Shown here: piece after piece, positions 1 through 4,480 of the stretch | Position numbering within the stretch: the first letter of the stretch is position 1 | Layout of the letters: the number at the start of each line of letters is the position of its first letter | DNA from: Oscillospiraceae bacterium | GTDB taxonomy: Bacteria; Bacillota; Clostridia; Oscillospirales; Ruminococcaceae | Assembly (NCBI GenBank): GCA_016303195.1 | Contig: JAEDMD010000154.1 | Coordinates: 1 to 5,197, forward strand | Length of the DNA stretch: 5,197 bases | Direction: 5' to 3' | Notes under the pieces: generated by a model | What the model was told of the DNA's origin: nothing | The model's database searches: none | Seen by the model: the letters and a program-made list of their open reading frames with translations, nothing else | Program-made: the position numbers and the translations under genes

Positions 1-59
1 CCCTACAAAAAACACTTGTTTCATGACATTATATTTTGAAAATTGATTTTCGTGTTATT
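1..59. repeat. 59-bp perfect direct repeat, copy 1
   Basis: Every base matches 4130-4188 in the same orientation; identity stops at base 60 (C here, T at 4189). The repeat begins with CCCTACA, the end of a TGTAGGG-type palindromic unit whose body would lie left of the window. In copy 2 that body is present (4110-4136), so the true repeat probably extends leftwards beyond the window. The rest is AT-rich and has no coding potential. Exact identity over 59 bases suggests recent duplication or gene conversion. Confidence 0.95.
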
Positions 60-88
60 CGGAACAGGGCAACAGCATATAAAAATAA

Positions 89-109
89 TAAAAAACCGCC
101 GAAGGCGGC
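89..109 (-). terminator. Rho-independent terminator (minus strand), no gene assigned
   Basis: Read on the minus strand, a 5-bp CCGCC/GGCGG stem (96-100 with 104-108) with a TTC loop is followed at once by TTTTTTATTATTTTT. That is a standard intrinsic terminator. No minus-strand gene lies between here and the SBP gene that ends at 2538, so it either ends a transcript arising in the hairpin cluster at 110-272 or was carried in with the repeat. On the + strand the hairpin is followed only by CATTT and is not a good terminator. Confidence 0.6.
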
Positions 110-272
110 ATTTCTGGGGTCAAGGGTGACTCCCCACAGTGTGGGGAGATGTCAGCGTAGCTGACAGAGGGGACGGGCTCCCGTTGGGAGATGTTATCTC
201 CCTTGCAGGGGGTGAATGAGGGGGACAGCGTCCCCCTGACAAAGCAGTAAAGCAAGCAAAGCGATGCTTTAC
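96..272 (-). repeat. Multi-hairpin intergenic repeat element (copy A)
   Basis: Six hairpins lie in tandem: 96-108; 130-148 (9-bp CTCCCCACA stem); 151-165 (GTCAGC/GCTGAC, loop GTA); 186-202 (GGGAGAT/ATCTCCC, loop GTT); 219-237 (AGGGGGAC/GTCCCCCT, loop AGC); 247-254 with 265-272 (GTAAAGCA/TGCTTTAC). The core 124-173 matches 2380-2427 in opposite orientation, and the stem differences keep pairing. The short minus-strand reading frames here (55-285 and 120-302) are translations of this structured repeat and are not taken as genes. Similar hairpin strings are, from memory, widespread between genes in gut clostridia. Confidence 0.75.
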
Positions 273-346
273 GGACGGTTTGCAATAAATATGCCTTACC
301 ACAAAAAAGTAAATGCTGTTGCAGTGGTTTCTAATTCAACATCTGC

Positions 347-375
347 TTGACAAAAATGCCGTTTAATAGTATAAT
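347..375 (+). promoter_or_regulatory. Sigma-A promoter of the vWA/PP2C operon
   Basis: A perfect -35 TTGACA (347-352) and a perfect -10 TATAAT (370-375) are separated by 17 bp. Transcription should start near 382, giving a leader of about 40 nt before the vWA start codon. A consensus match implies strong basal expression unless repressed. No operator palindrome is apparent around it. Confidence 0.9.
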
Positions 376-410
376 GTATAAAGAATAAGTATACGCTTAT
401 ATATAACACA

Positions 411-416
411 GGAGGA
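411..416 (+). promoter_or_regulatory. Ribosome binding site of the vWA gene
   Basis: GGAGGA sits 6-7 nt before the ATG at 423 and decides the start. A second ATG at 418-420 is too close to the SD and lies in another frame. Confidence 0.85.
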
Positions 417-422
417 CATGAT

Positions 423-1160
423 ATGGCCGGATTAGATGATTACGCTCCTGCTGTCAGAAAAGTAATGACGCTTTTTTACGTCATAGATACATCAGGCAGT
501 ATGCAGGGCAGTAAAATAGGACAGGTGGAGTCTGCTCTGGAAGAAGTTATGCAGACACTTCAGGAGATCAGCGATGAAAGTGACGACGCTGAGATCAAGA
601 TCGCCGTTCTCGAATTTTCAACAGGTGCTTCGTGGGTAACTCCCGAACCCGTTTCACCTGAGGGGTACAGGTTCAAATCCTTTGAAGCCTGCGGTGTCAC
701 CGATCTCGGTGCTGCCTGCAAGGAACTTGATAAAAAACTTTCACGCAACGAATTCCTCAGAACTACCGCAGGCGCTTATCCGCCCGTTGTTCTGCTTTTC
801 AGCGACGGAGGCCCGACAGATAACTGGGAAAGTCCGCTGGATAAACTTAAAGAAAATAACTGGTTCAAGCGTTCCATCAAGATAGCATTCGCTATCGGTG
901 AGGATGCCGACAAGGACGTTCTCGCCCGTTTTTCGGGAAGTATCGAAACTGTCCTCGATGTAAGGAATAAGGATCAGCTCAGACTGATGATCGAAAAGGC
1001 AAGCGTTATCACAAGCGTTTTCGCAAGCCATTCAAGCACCGTTGAAAGCAATACCGATCCTGTTGAGATATCTAAACAGCTTGCTGATGACGTTCAGACC
1101 CAGACCACAGAAGCTCTCAGCGATGCCAACACAGCCGACTGGGACGATTCAGACTGGTAA
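423..1160 (+). CDS. TerY-like von Willebrand factor A domain protein
   Basis: A 245-residue cytoplasmic protein with no signal peptide or membrane segment. The vWA domain fills residues about 14-198. All metal-ion-dependent adhesion site (MIDAS) elements are visible: DTSGSM at 22-27, Thr93 in TDLG, and Asp128 in SDGGPTD (127-133), so it should bind a divalent cation and partner proteins. The SDGGPTD motif and the following WFK...KIAFAIGEDAD...VLARFSG stretch (147-172) resemble TerY, the vWA protein of Ter-type stress loci. Residues about 201-245 form a Ser/Thr- and Asp/Glu-rich, probably disordered tail ending in WDDSDW. It is the first gene of a two-gene operon, 13 bp before the PP2C gene. 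Such vWA proteins are thought to scaffold or be substrates of the partner phosphatase and kinase; that role here is inferred. The fold call is firm, the biological role is not. Confidence 0.88.
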   Translation: MAGLDDYAPAVRKVMTLFYVIDTSGSMQGSKIGQVESALEEVMQTLQEISDESDDAEIKIAVLEFSTGASWVTPEPVSPEGYRFKSFEACGVTDLGAACKELDKKLSRNEFLRTTAGAYPPVVLLFSDGGPTDNWESPLDKLKENNWFKRSIKIAFAIGEDADKDVLARFSGSIETVLDVRNKDQLRLMIEKASVITSVFASHSSTVESNTDPVEISKQLADDVQTQTTEALSDANTADWDDSDW

Positions 1161-1162
1161 AA

Positions 1163-1167
1163 AGGAG
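1163..1167 (+). promoter_or_regulatory. Ribosome binding site of the PP2C gene
   Basis: AGGAG lies 3 nt after the vWA stop codon and 6 nt before ATG 1174. It fixes the PP2C start and argues against the in-frame ATG at 1042, which lies inside the vWA gene and has no such site. Confidence 0.85.
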
Positions 1168-1173
1168 CTGCCA

Positions 1174-2127
1174 ATGAATAAATATTCATCTTTTGCACAC
1201 ACCACCATTGGCGCAAATCATATTCAGAGAAATATCTGCTGTCAGGATTCATCAATGGCGATAAACAACGAGGATTTCGTATTTGCCGCCGTTGCCGACG
1301 GTCACGGAAGTCCGCACTATCTCCGCACCGAAAGAGGCTCGAAATTTGCAGTTGAATGTGCATTTGACTGCGTTTCTGAGTTTCTGGAATGCCTCAAGGA
1401 TGCCGAGGAGGTAATGGATGACCAGAAACAGCGTGACAAACTGCTCGATCAGCTCTGGCGGAGCATAGTTTCACGCTGGCACAGCCGTTGTGAAGCCGAC
1501 TATGAGCAAGAGCCGTTTACACCTGAGGAGTATGACAGGATCCCCGATGAATACGGATTTTACCGTGATATATATATGAGCGGAGATTTCATAAGCGCCT
1601 ACGGCACAACTCTCACATTCATCGCCGCAACGGAGGAATTTGCCTTCTGCGGACAGATAGGCGACGGAAAATGCGTTACCATCGACAGCAAGGGCATAGC
1701 CTGCGATCCTGTTCCCGATGATCCGAGATGCTTTGACAATATCACAACTTCTCTCTGTCAGGAGGATGCAGTCCTCTCAGCAAGATTCGTATATTTCCCG
1801 AAGGATTGCTTTCCGCCTGCATTGTTCATAGGAACGGACGGAGTTCAGAATTCCTACTGGGACATTGAACAGCTTCACGGCTTTTACCGTGGGCTTGCGC
1901 TGACCATTGCGGAATACGGCATGACCGAGGGAGTCCAGCAGCTTGCGGCATTTCTGCCTGAGATGACACGAAAGGGAAGCGGTGATGACGTTTCCGTGGC
2001 AGGAATAGTAGACCTTGAAAGCCTTAAAGCGGCATCGGAAGCACTGAAAAGCGCAGTCAGCTACATTGGTGCAGATACCCCTGCCGAGCCTGTTCCACAA
2101 GAGGAAACAGACGGAAAAAATGAATAG
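1174..2127 (+). CDS. PP2C-family (PPM) serine/threonine protein phosphatase
   Basis: A 317-residue soluble metal-dependent phosphatase. Core motifs appear in the family's order: QD at 24-25, DGHG at 42-45 (Asp42 metal ligand), YGTTL at 143-147, GQIGDG at 160-165, GTDG at 220-223 (Asp222 metal ligand) and GSGDDVSV at 268-275 (Asp271 metal ligand). The catalytic set appears intact. An acidic and aromatic insertion at about 75-138 precedes YGTTL, and a 35-residue Glu/Pro-rich tail follows the domain. Ten cysteines are a high count for this size. The frame is open upstream to 1042, but the SD at 1163-1167 supports the start chosen. It follows the vWA gene by 13 bp in a different frame and is probably co-transcribed. 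In related loci the phosphatase is paired with a vWA protein and a Ser/Thr kinase and reverses the kinase's phosphorylation; the kinase is absent here, so the substrate is unknown. Confidence 0.9.
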   Translation: MNKYSSFAHTTIGANHIQRNICCQDSSMAINNEDFVFAAVADGHGSPHYLRTERGSKFAVECAFDCVSEFLECLKDAEEVMDDQKQRDKLLDQLWRSIVSRWHSRCEADYEQEPFTPEEYDRIPDEYGFYRDIYMSGDFISAYGTTLTFIAATEEFAFCGQIGDGKCVTIDSKGIACDPVPDDPRCFDNITTSLCQEDAVLSARFVYFPKDCFPPALFIGTDGVQNSYWDIEQLHGFYRGLALTIAEYGMTEGVQQLAAFLPEMTRKGSGDDVSVAGIVDLESLKAASEALKSAVSYIGADTPAEPVPQEETDGKNE

Positions 2128-2168
2128 ATCATAATTGTTGTGTTCCCTTACGGGGACGGATCAAAATA

Positions 2169-2199
2169 TGTAGGGACGGCCATTGGCCGTCCTTTTTTT
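2169..2199 (+). terminator. Terminator of the vWA/PP2C operon, formed by a REP-like unit
   Basis: An 8-bp stem GGACGGCC/GGCCGTCC (2174-2181 with 2185-2192, loop ATT) is followed by seven T residues (2193-2199). It lies 46 bp after the PP2C stop. The hairpin is also a 24-nt TGTAGGG repeat unit in + orientation (2169-2192), of the same length and class as 2476-2499. On the minus strand it is not followed by a T-run, so it should act only on the + operon. Confidence 0.85.
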
Positions 2200-2253
2200 C
2201 GCAATATGTAATCGAATTTTTCTGTGTCGGAAAAAAGAATAAGGAATAAAAAA

Positions 2254-2289
2254 GGCGGATGATATCCGCACCGAGTTTGTCGAAAAACT
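2254..2289 (+). repeat. Inverted repeat pair, left copy
   Basis: It consists of a hairpin GCGGAT-GAT-ATCCGC (2255-2269), a 5-nt linker, and GTTTGTCGAAAAACT (2275-2289). The same order occurs on the minus strand at 2457-2494, where the last part matches at 13 of 15 bases. This copy lacks the TGTAGGG foot found on the right copy, so it may be the decayed one. Confidence 0.75.
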
Positions 2290-2294
2290 AATTT

Positions 2295-2322
2295 GGGGAC
2301 GTCGAGGACGCCGTCCCCTACA
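2295..2322 (-). repeat. TGTAGGG REP-like unit, 28 nt
   Basis: On the minus strand TGTA is followed by stem GGGGACG, loop GCGTCCTCGA and CGTCCCC. The loop is almost the same as in the unit at 4230-4256 while the stem differs in a pairing-preserving way. It is one of the four long-class units. Confidence 0.85.
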
Positions 2323-2348
2323 AAACTTTTCACGAATAATAGACAAAT

Positions 2349-2378
2349 TGTAGGGGCTGGCGCACTTAACACGTGCCC
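2349..2378 (+). repeat. TGTAGGG REP-like unit, degenerate
   Basis: The TGTAGGGGCTGGCG beginning matches the unit at 4230-4256, but the 3' half is diverged and leaves only short pairings (GGGC/GCCC or GCAC/GTGC). It is preceded by AAAT like the other units. Probably a decayed member. Confidence 0.55.
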
Positions 2379-2379
2379 T

Positions 2380-2427
2380 TCCCCTTTGTCACTGCGTGAC
2401 ATTTCCCCACACTGTGGGGAATCACCC
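2380..2427 (+). repeat. Multi-hairpin repeat element (copy B, partial)
   Basis: It is homologous to the minus strand of 124-173. Two hairpins are kept: GTCAC-TGC-GTGAC (2388-2400) and a 9-bp TTCCCCACA stem (2403-2421). Against copy A, one stem pair changes from C-G to T-A with both sides altered, and the other stem loses one pair symmetrically (GTCAGC/GCTGAC to GTCAC/GTGAC). Confidence 0.8.
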
Positions 2428-2456
2428 GACAGCCCATTGATTTACAACGAAATATG

Positions 2457-2494
2457 ACTTTTTCGACAGACTGAAGGGCGGATGATATCCGCCC
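2457..2494 (-). repeat. Inverted repeat pair, right copy
   Basis: On the minus strand: hairpin core GCGGAT-ATC-ATCCGC, a short linker, then GTCTGTCGAAAAAGT (2457-2471). It is the inverted partner of 2254-2289. The outer part overlaps the REP-like unit at 2476-2499. Confidence 0.75.
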
Positions 2495-2499
2495 CTACA
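2476..2499 (-). repeat. TGTAGGG REP-like unit, 24 nt
   Basis: An 8-bp stem GGGCGGAT/ATCCGCCC (2476-2483 with 2487-2494) with a 3-nt loop, and the TGTAGGGG foot on the minus strand. It has the same length and architecture as the unit at 2169-2192, with a different but fully paired stem. Confidence 0.85.
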
Positions 2500-2537
2500 A
2501 ATTCAATGTTTTTTAGCAAGAAGGTGAACGCTGATTC

Positions 2538-3932
2538 TTACTGTGCATATCTTGCTGTTTGTTCCTGAACCAGATCAGTCCATGCATCACGGGCAAAATC
2601 CCATGAATCGTAGTAGCCGTTCAGCAGGGTGGTCTCCATGTTGTACATCACGCCTGCGCCGTTGTAGTCATACATTCCCTTGCCCATGCCGTAGCCGAAA
2701 TCGAACAATGGGAAACACTGAGACGGGTCGAGGAATTCCTGTAAAGCGTCATACTGTTCATCGGTGATGAAGCTCTTTACATCACCGTTGCCCTTTTTTA
2801 CAACAGTGGTTGCGGCGGCTTTTCTTTCATCCTTGAAGCTGGGTTCAGTTTCAGCAAGGCGCTCACATCTTATATAAGTAGCCACAGCGCCGCCCTTCTG
2901 GGAATTTTTTGCAAGCAGACGGGCATTATGCTCACAGCTTATGTAATATCTGTCCGCATTTGGTGACTTCGGGAACGGAACTATCATAAGGTCTTTATCC
3001 TCGTTGAGAGCGTTGGATTCGCCGAGCGCCCAGTCCTCCATAGCATAGAACAGTACATTTGCATCGGTGTCGAAATGCTCTATCCAGTTGTCACGGTAAA
3101 GACCGTTTGCGTAAATATCGGCGAGAAGCTGTTCAGCACTGCCGAGAGCGCTGTCGGAAATATTATTCACGAGCTGACCGTTTTCCTTTTTGATGAGGGT
3201 GCTTCCCGATGAAGCGAGAGCGGCCTGACCGAATTCGCCGTTGATGCCGTAACCGCCGCCGTTAGCAGCGAAAGACTGCATCATTTCCATGAATTTATCC
3301 CAAGTCCACTGCCCCTGCTTGTAAAGCTCATAAGGGTCTTCAAAGCCGTTTTCACGCATGACATTACGGCTGTAAGTAAGGATAGTGGGACGGGTGAGGC
3401 TGTAAGGGATAACATAGTGACTGCCTCTGAACTCGAACATATCAATAACTTCCTGCATATTGTCCCAGATGCCCGTATCCATGCCGAGTTCCTCATAGTA
3501 ATCGTCAAGGGGCGCATAGAGGTCACGAAGCACACCTTCGGGGAAAGCGCCTTTTTCGTAAGGGAACATATCCACTTCCTCGCCTGCGTTTATCATTTCG
3601 GCAAGGCGGTCATACTTGCTTTCTTCGGGAGTATACACATAATTTATCTTACCGCCGAAAACGTCCTCAAAGATTTCGAGAGCGGAGCTTCTTTTTTCGC
3701 CCTTAGCAGGGGTTATGTCATAGTCTGAGAGCCATGTTATAGCCATTTTATCGTCAGCGTCAGCCTTTTGGAATTCTTCCTCCTCAGCTTCGGTGACTTC
3801 TTCGGTAGTCCGGGCTTCTGTAACAGATTCCTCAGAGCTTTCATCTTTCTTTGATAAGCTGCATGAGAATACCGATGACAATACAAGTGTCAGCGCAGAG
3901 ACAGCAGCCATCGTTTTTCTTATATCTTTCAT
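2538..3932 (-). CDS. Lipoprotein solute-binding protein of an ABC importer (SBP family 1-like)
   Basis: A 464-residue protein. Residues 1-24 form a lipoprotein signal: basic MKDIRK, a hydrophobic core and lipobox VFSC, with Cys24 as the lipidation site, so it should be anchored outside the membrane. Residues 25-62 are an acidic Glu/Ser/Thr linker. From residue 63 the pattern fits family 1 (sugar-type) binding proteins: a first strand MAITWLSDYD, INAGEEVDMF (114-123), YSRNVMRENGFEDP (187-200) and WTWDKF (209-214), all of which recur in this family. The start at 3932 is supported by an AAAGGAG site 8 nt upstream and by the signal peptide. The frame is open to 3992, but that start lies upstream of the expected transcription start. 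No permease or ATPase gene is beside it. Carbohydrate or a related solute is the family norm; the actual ligand cannot be read from the sequence. Confidence 0.87.
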   Translation of the reverse strand: MKDIRKTMAAVSALTLVLSSVFSCSLSKKDESSEESVTEARTTEEVTEAEEEEFQKADADDKMAITWLSDYDITPAKGEKRSSALEIFEDVFGGKINYVYTPEESKYDRLAEMINAGEEVDMFPYEKGAFPEGVLRDLYAPLDDYYEELGMDTGIWDNMQEVIDMFEFRGSHYVIPYSLTRPTILTYSRNVMRENGFEDPYELYKQGQWTWDKFMEMMQSFAANGGGYGINGEFGQAALASSGSTLIKKENGQLVNNISDSALGSAEQLLADIYANGLYRDNWIEHFDTDANVLFYAMEDWALGESNALNEDKDLMIVPFPKSPNADRYYISCEHNARLLAKNSQKGGAVATYIRCERLAETEPSFKDERKAAATTVVKKGNGDVKSFITDEQYDALQEFLDPSQCFPLFDFGYGMGKGMYDYNGAGVMYNMETTLLNGYYDSWDFARDAWTDLVQEQTARYAQ

Positions 3933-3940
3933 AATAGCTT

Positions 3941-3947
3941 CTCCTTT
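3941..3947 (-). promoter_or_regulatory. Ribosome binding site of the SBP gene
   Basis: AAAGGAG on the minus strand, 8 nt before ATG at 3932. It selects this start over the upstream in-frame ATG at 3992. Confidence 0.85.
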
Positions 3948-3972
3948 CTTCCGCCGCACAGCGACTATTTCT

Positions 3973-4001
3973 ATTATACTATATCTGCACATTCAAGTCA
4001 A
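3973..4001 (-). promoter_or_regulatory. Sigma-A promoter of the SBP gene
   Basis: On the minus strand the -35 is TTGACT (3996-4001) and the -10 is TATAAT (3973-3978), with a 17-bp spacer. Transcription should start near 3966, giving a leader of about 34 nt. No clear operator or cre-like palindrome was seen next to it. Confidence 0.88.
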
Positions 4002-4056
4002 GTTTTTTAGTTATTTGCACATGGAAATCAATTTTGTTGAGTAGAAAAAATTAATT

Positions 4057-4083
4057 TGTAGGGAACGCCGCCCTCGGCGTTCC
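4057..4083 (+). repeat. TGTAGGG REP-like unit, 27 nt
   Basis: TGTAG is followed by a 9-bp stem GGAACGCCG/CGGCGTTCC (4062-4070 with 4075-4083) and loop CCCT. With 4110-4136 it forms a head-to-head inverted pair. The two differ at one stem pair, C-G here and G-C there. Confidence 0.88.
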
Positions 4084-4109
4084 ATTTGATGACATTTTTG
4101 TTAGGCTGT

Positions 4110-4136
4110 GGAACGGCGAGGGCGCCGTTCCCTACA
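4110..4136 (-). repeat. TGTAGGG REP-like unit, 27 nt (inverted partner)
   Basis: On the minus strand TGTAG is followed by GGAACGGCG, loop CCCT and CGCCGTTCC (4110-4118 with 4123-4131, 9 bp). It overlaps the left end of the 59-bp direct repeat, so that repeat carries the foot of this unit. Confidence 0.88.
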
Positions 4137-4188
4137 AAAAACACTTGTTTCATGACATTATATTTTGAAAATTGATTTTCGTGTTATT
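4130..4188. repeat. 59-bp perfect direct repeat, copy 2
   Basis: Identical to 1-59 in the same orientation, 4129 bp apart. The two copies bracket the vWA/PP2C operon and the SBP gene. The left end lies in the REP-like unit at 4110-4136; the right end is just before TGCATGGGCGG. Confidence 0.95.
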
Positions 4189-4229
4189 TGCATGGGCGGA
4201 CATCCCAGATAAATGTGTAATAGTGGTGT

Positions 4230-4256
4230 GGGCTGTCGGGGACGCCAGCCCCTACA
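4230..4256 (-). repeat. TGTAGGG REP-like unit, 27 nt
   Basis: On the minus strand TGTAGG is followed by GGCTG, a GCGTCCCCGA loop and CAGCC. The 6-bp basal stem is 4230-4235 with 4246-4251. The loop differs at one base from the unit at 2295-2322, while the stem shows paired substitutions against it. Confidence 0.85.
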
Positions 4257-4368
4257 AATGGTTTCAATTAATGAATATTGAATAAATAATAAATAATAAT
4301 TGCGGTGTACCTGACGGTACGGATTTGCCCCGCCCTGATGTTAACAACTGCCAACTAATAAGCGCTAA

Positions 4369-4380
4369 ACTATGCATAGT
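4369..4380. promoter_or_regulatory. 12-bp perfect palindrome upstream of the folT promoter
   Basis: ACTATGCATAGT is a perfect 12-bp palindrome centred about 50 bp before the -35 box. It has no loop and looks more like a protein-binding dyad than an RNA hairpin. No regulator is known for it and it could be chance. Confidence 0.3.
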
Positions 4381-4421
4381 GACGATATTGAGAGGTCGGG
4401 AGATTTTTTGCATTGCAAATC

Positions 4422-4450
4422 TTGACAAACGGTCAGTTATGGAGTATAAT
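4422..4450 (+). promoter_or_regulatory. folT: Sigma-A promoter of folT
   Basis: Perfect TTGACA (4422-4427) and TATAAT (4445-4450) with a 17-bp spacer. Transcription should start near 4457, giving a leader of about 190 nt that contains the whole THF riboswitch. The palindrome TTTGCATTGCAAA (4407-4419) ends 2 bp before the -35. Confidence 0.93.
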
Positions 4451-4454
4451 TAGC

Positions 4455-4475
4455 TTGCAGTAAAGGATACTGCAA
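4455..4475 (+). other. 5'-end stem-loop of the folT leader
   Basis: An 8-bp stem TTGCAGTA/TACTGCAA (4455-4462 with 4468-4475, loop AAGGA) lies at the expected transcription start, just before the riboswitch. It may protect the 5' end of the mRNA or insulate aptamer folding. The last stem base is 5 nt before P1. Confidence 0.6.
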
Positions 4476-4480
4476 TATTC

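Larger units (their letters stand above)
2200..2537. other. Gene-free repeat mosaic between convergent genes
   Basis: About 340 bp between the PP2C operon terminator and the end of the minus-strand SBP gene. It contains TGTAGGG units at 2295-2322, 2349-2378 and 2476-2499, a hairpin-cluster copy at 2380-2427, and two inverted copies of a 36-38-bp sequence (2254-2289 and 2457-2494) that bracket most of the region. I see no credible gene here. No hairpin followed by a T-run on the minus strand was found, so the SBP transcript has no obvious intrinsic terminator. Confidence 0.75.
4002..4421. other. Gene-free repeat region between divergent promoters
   Basis: About 420 bp between the SBP and folT promoters. 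It holds TGTAGGG units at 4057-4083, 4110-4136 and 4230-4256, the second 59-bp repeat copy, an AT-rich stretch (about 4260-4300), a small hairpin GTACC-TGAC-GGTAC (4307-4320) and palindromes at 4369-4380 and 4407-4419. An 11-bp inverted match, AAATCAATTTT at 4025-4035 and its complement at 4168-4178, flanks the first two units but may be chance in AT-rich DNA. No gene was found. Confidence 0.75.

Noticed and set aside
55..302. Two overlapping minus-strand frames of 76 and 60 codons
   Set aside because: They are translations of the hairpin repeat, Pro/Ser-rich, with no SD, and run into a terminator.
1042..1173. Upstream extension of the PP2C frame to ATG 1042
   Set aside because: It overlaps the vWA gene, has no SD, and adds 44 residues unlike PP2C; ATG 1174 has an SD 6 nt away.
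2148..2402. Minus-strand 84-codon frame (and a 61-codon frame inside it)
   Set aside because: They lie wholly in palindromic repeats with no SD or recognisable domain.
2169..2499. CRISPR-like array
   Set aside because: The repeats alternate in orientation, differ in stem sequence and have irregular spacing; no cas gene is present.
3933..3992. Upstream start of the SBP gene at 3992
   Set aside because: It lies upstream of the -10 box and expected transcription start, and would bury the lipoprotein signal peptide.
4025..4178. 11-bp inverted match as MITE ends
   Set aside because: The sequence is AT-rich and short; chance cannot be excluded and no target duplication was found.
1..4188. Composite transposon bounded by the 59-bp repeats
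   Set aside because: No transposase or integrase, no terminal inverted repeats and no target duplication are seen; only a recombination-prone segment can be argued.
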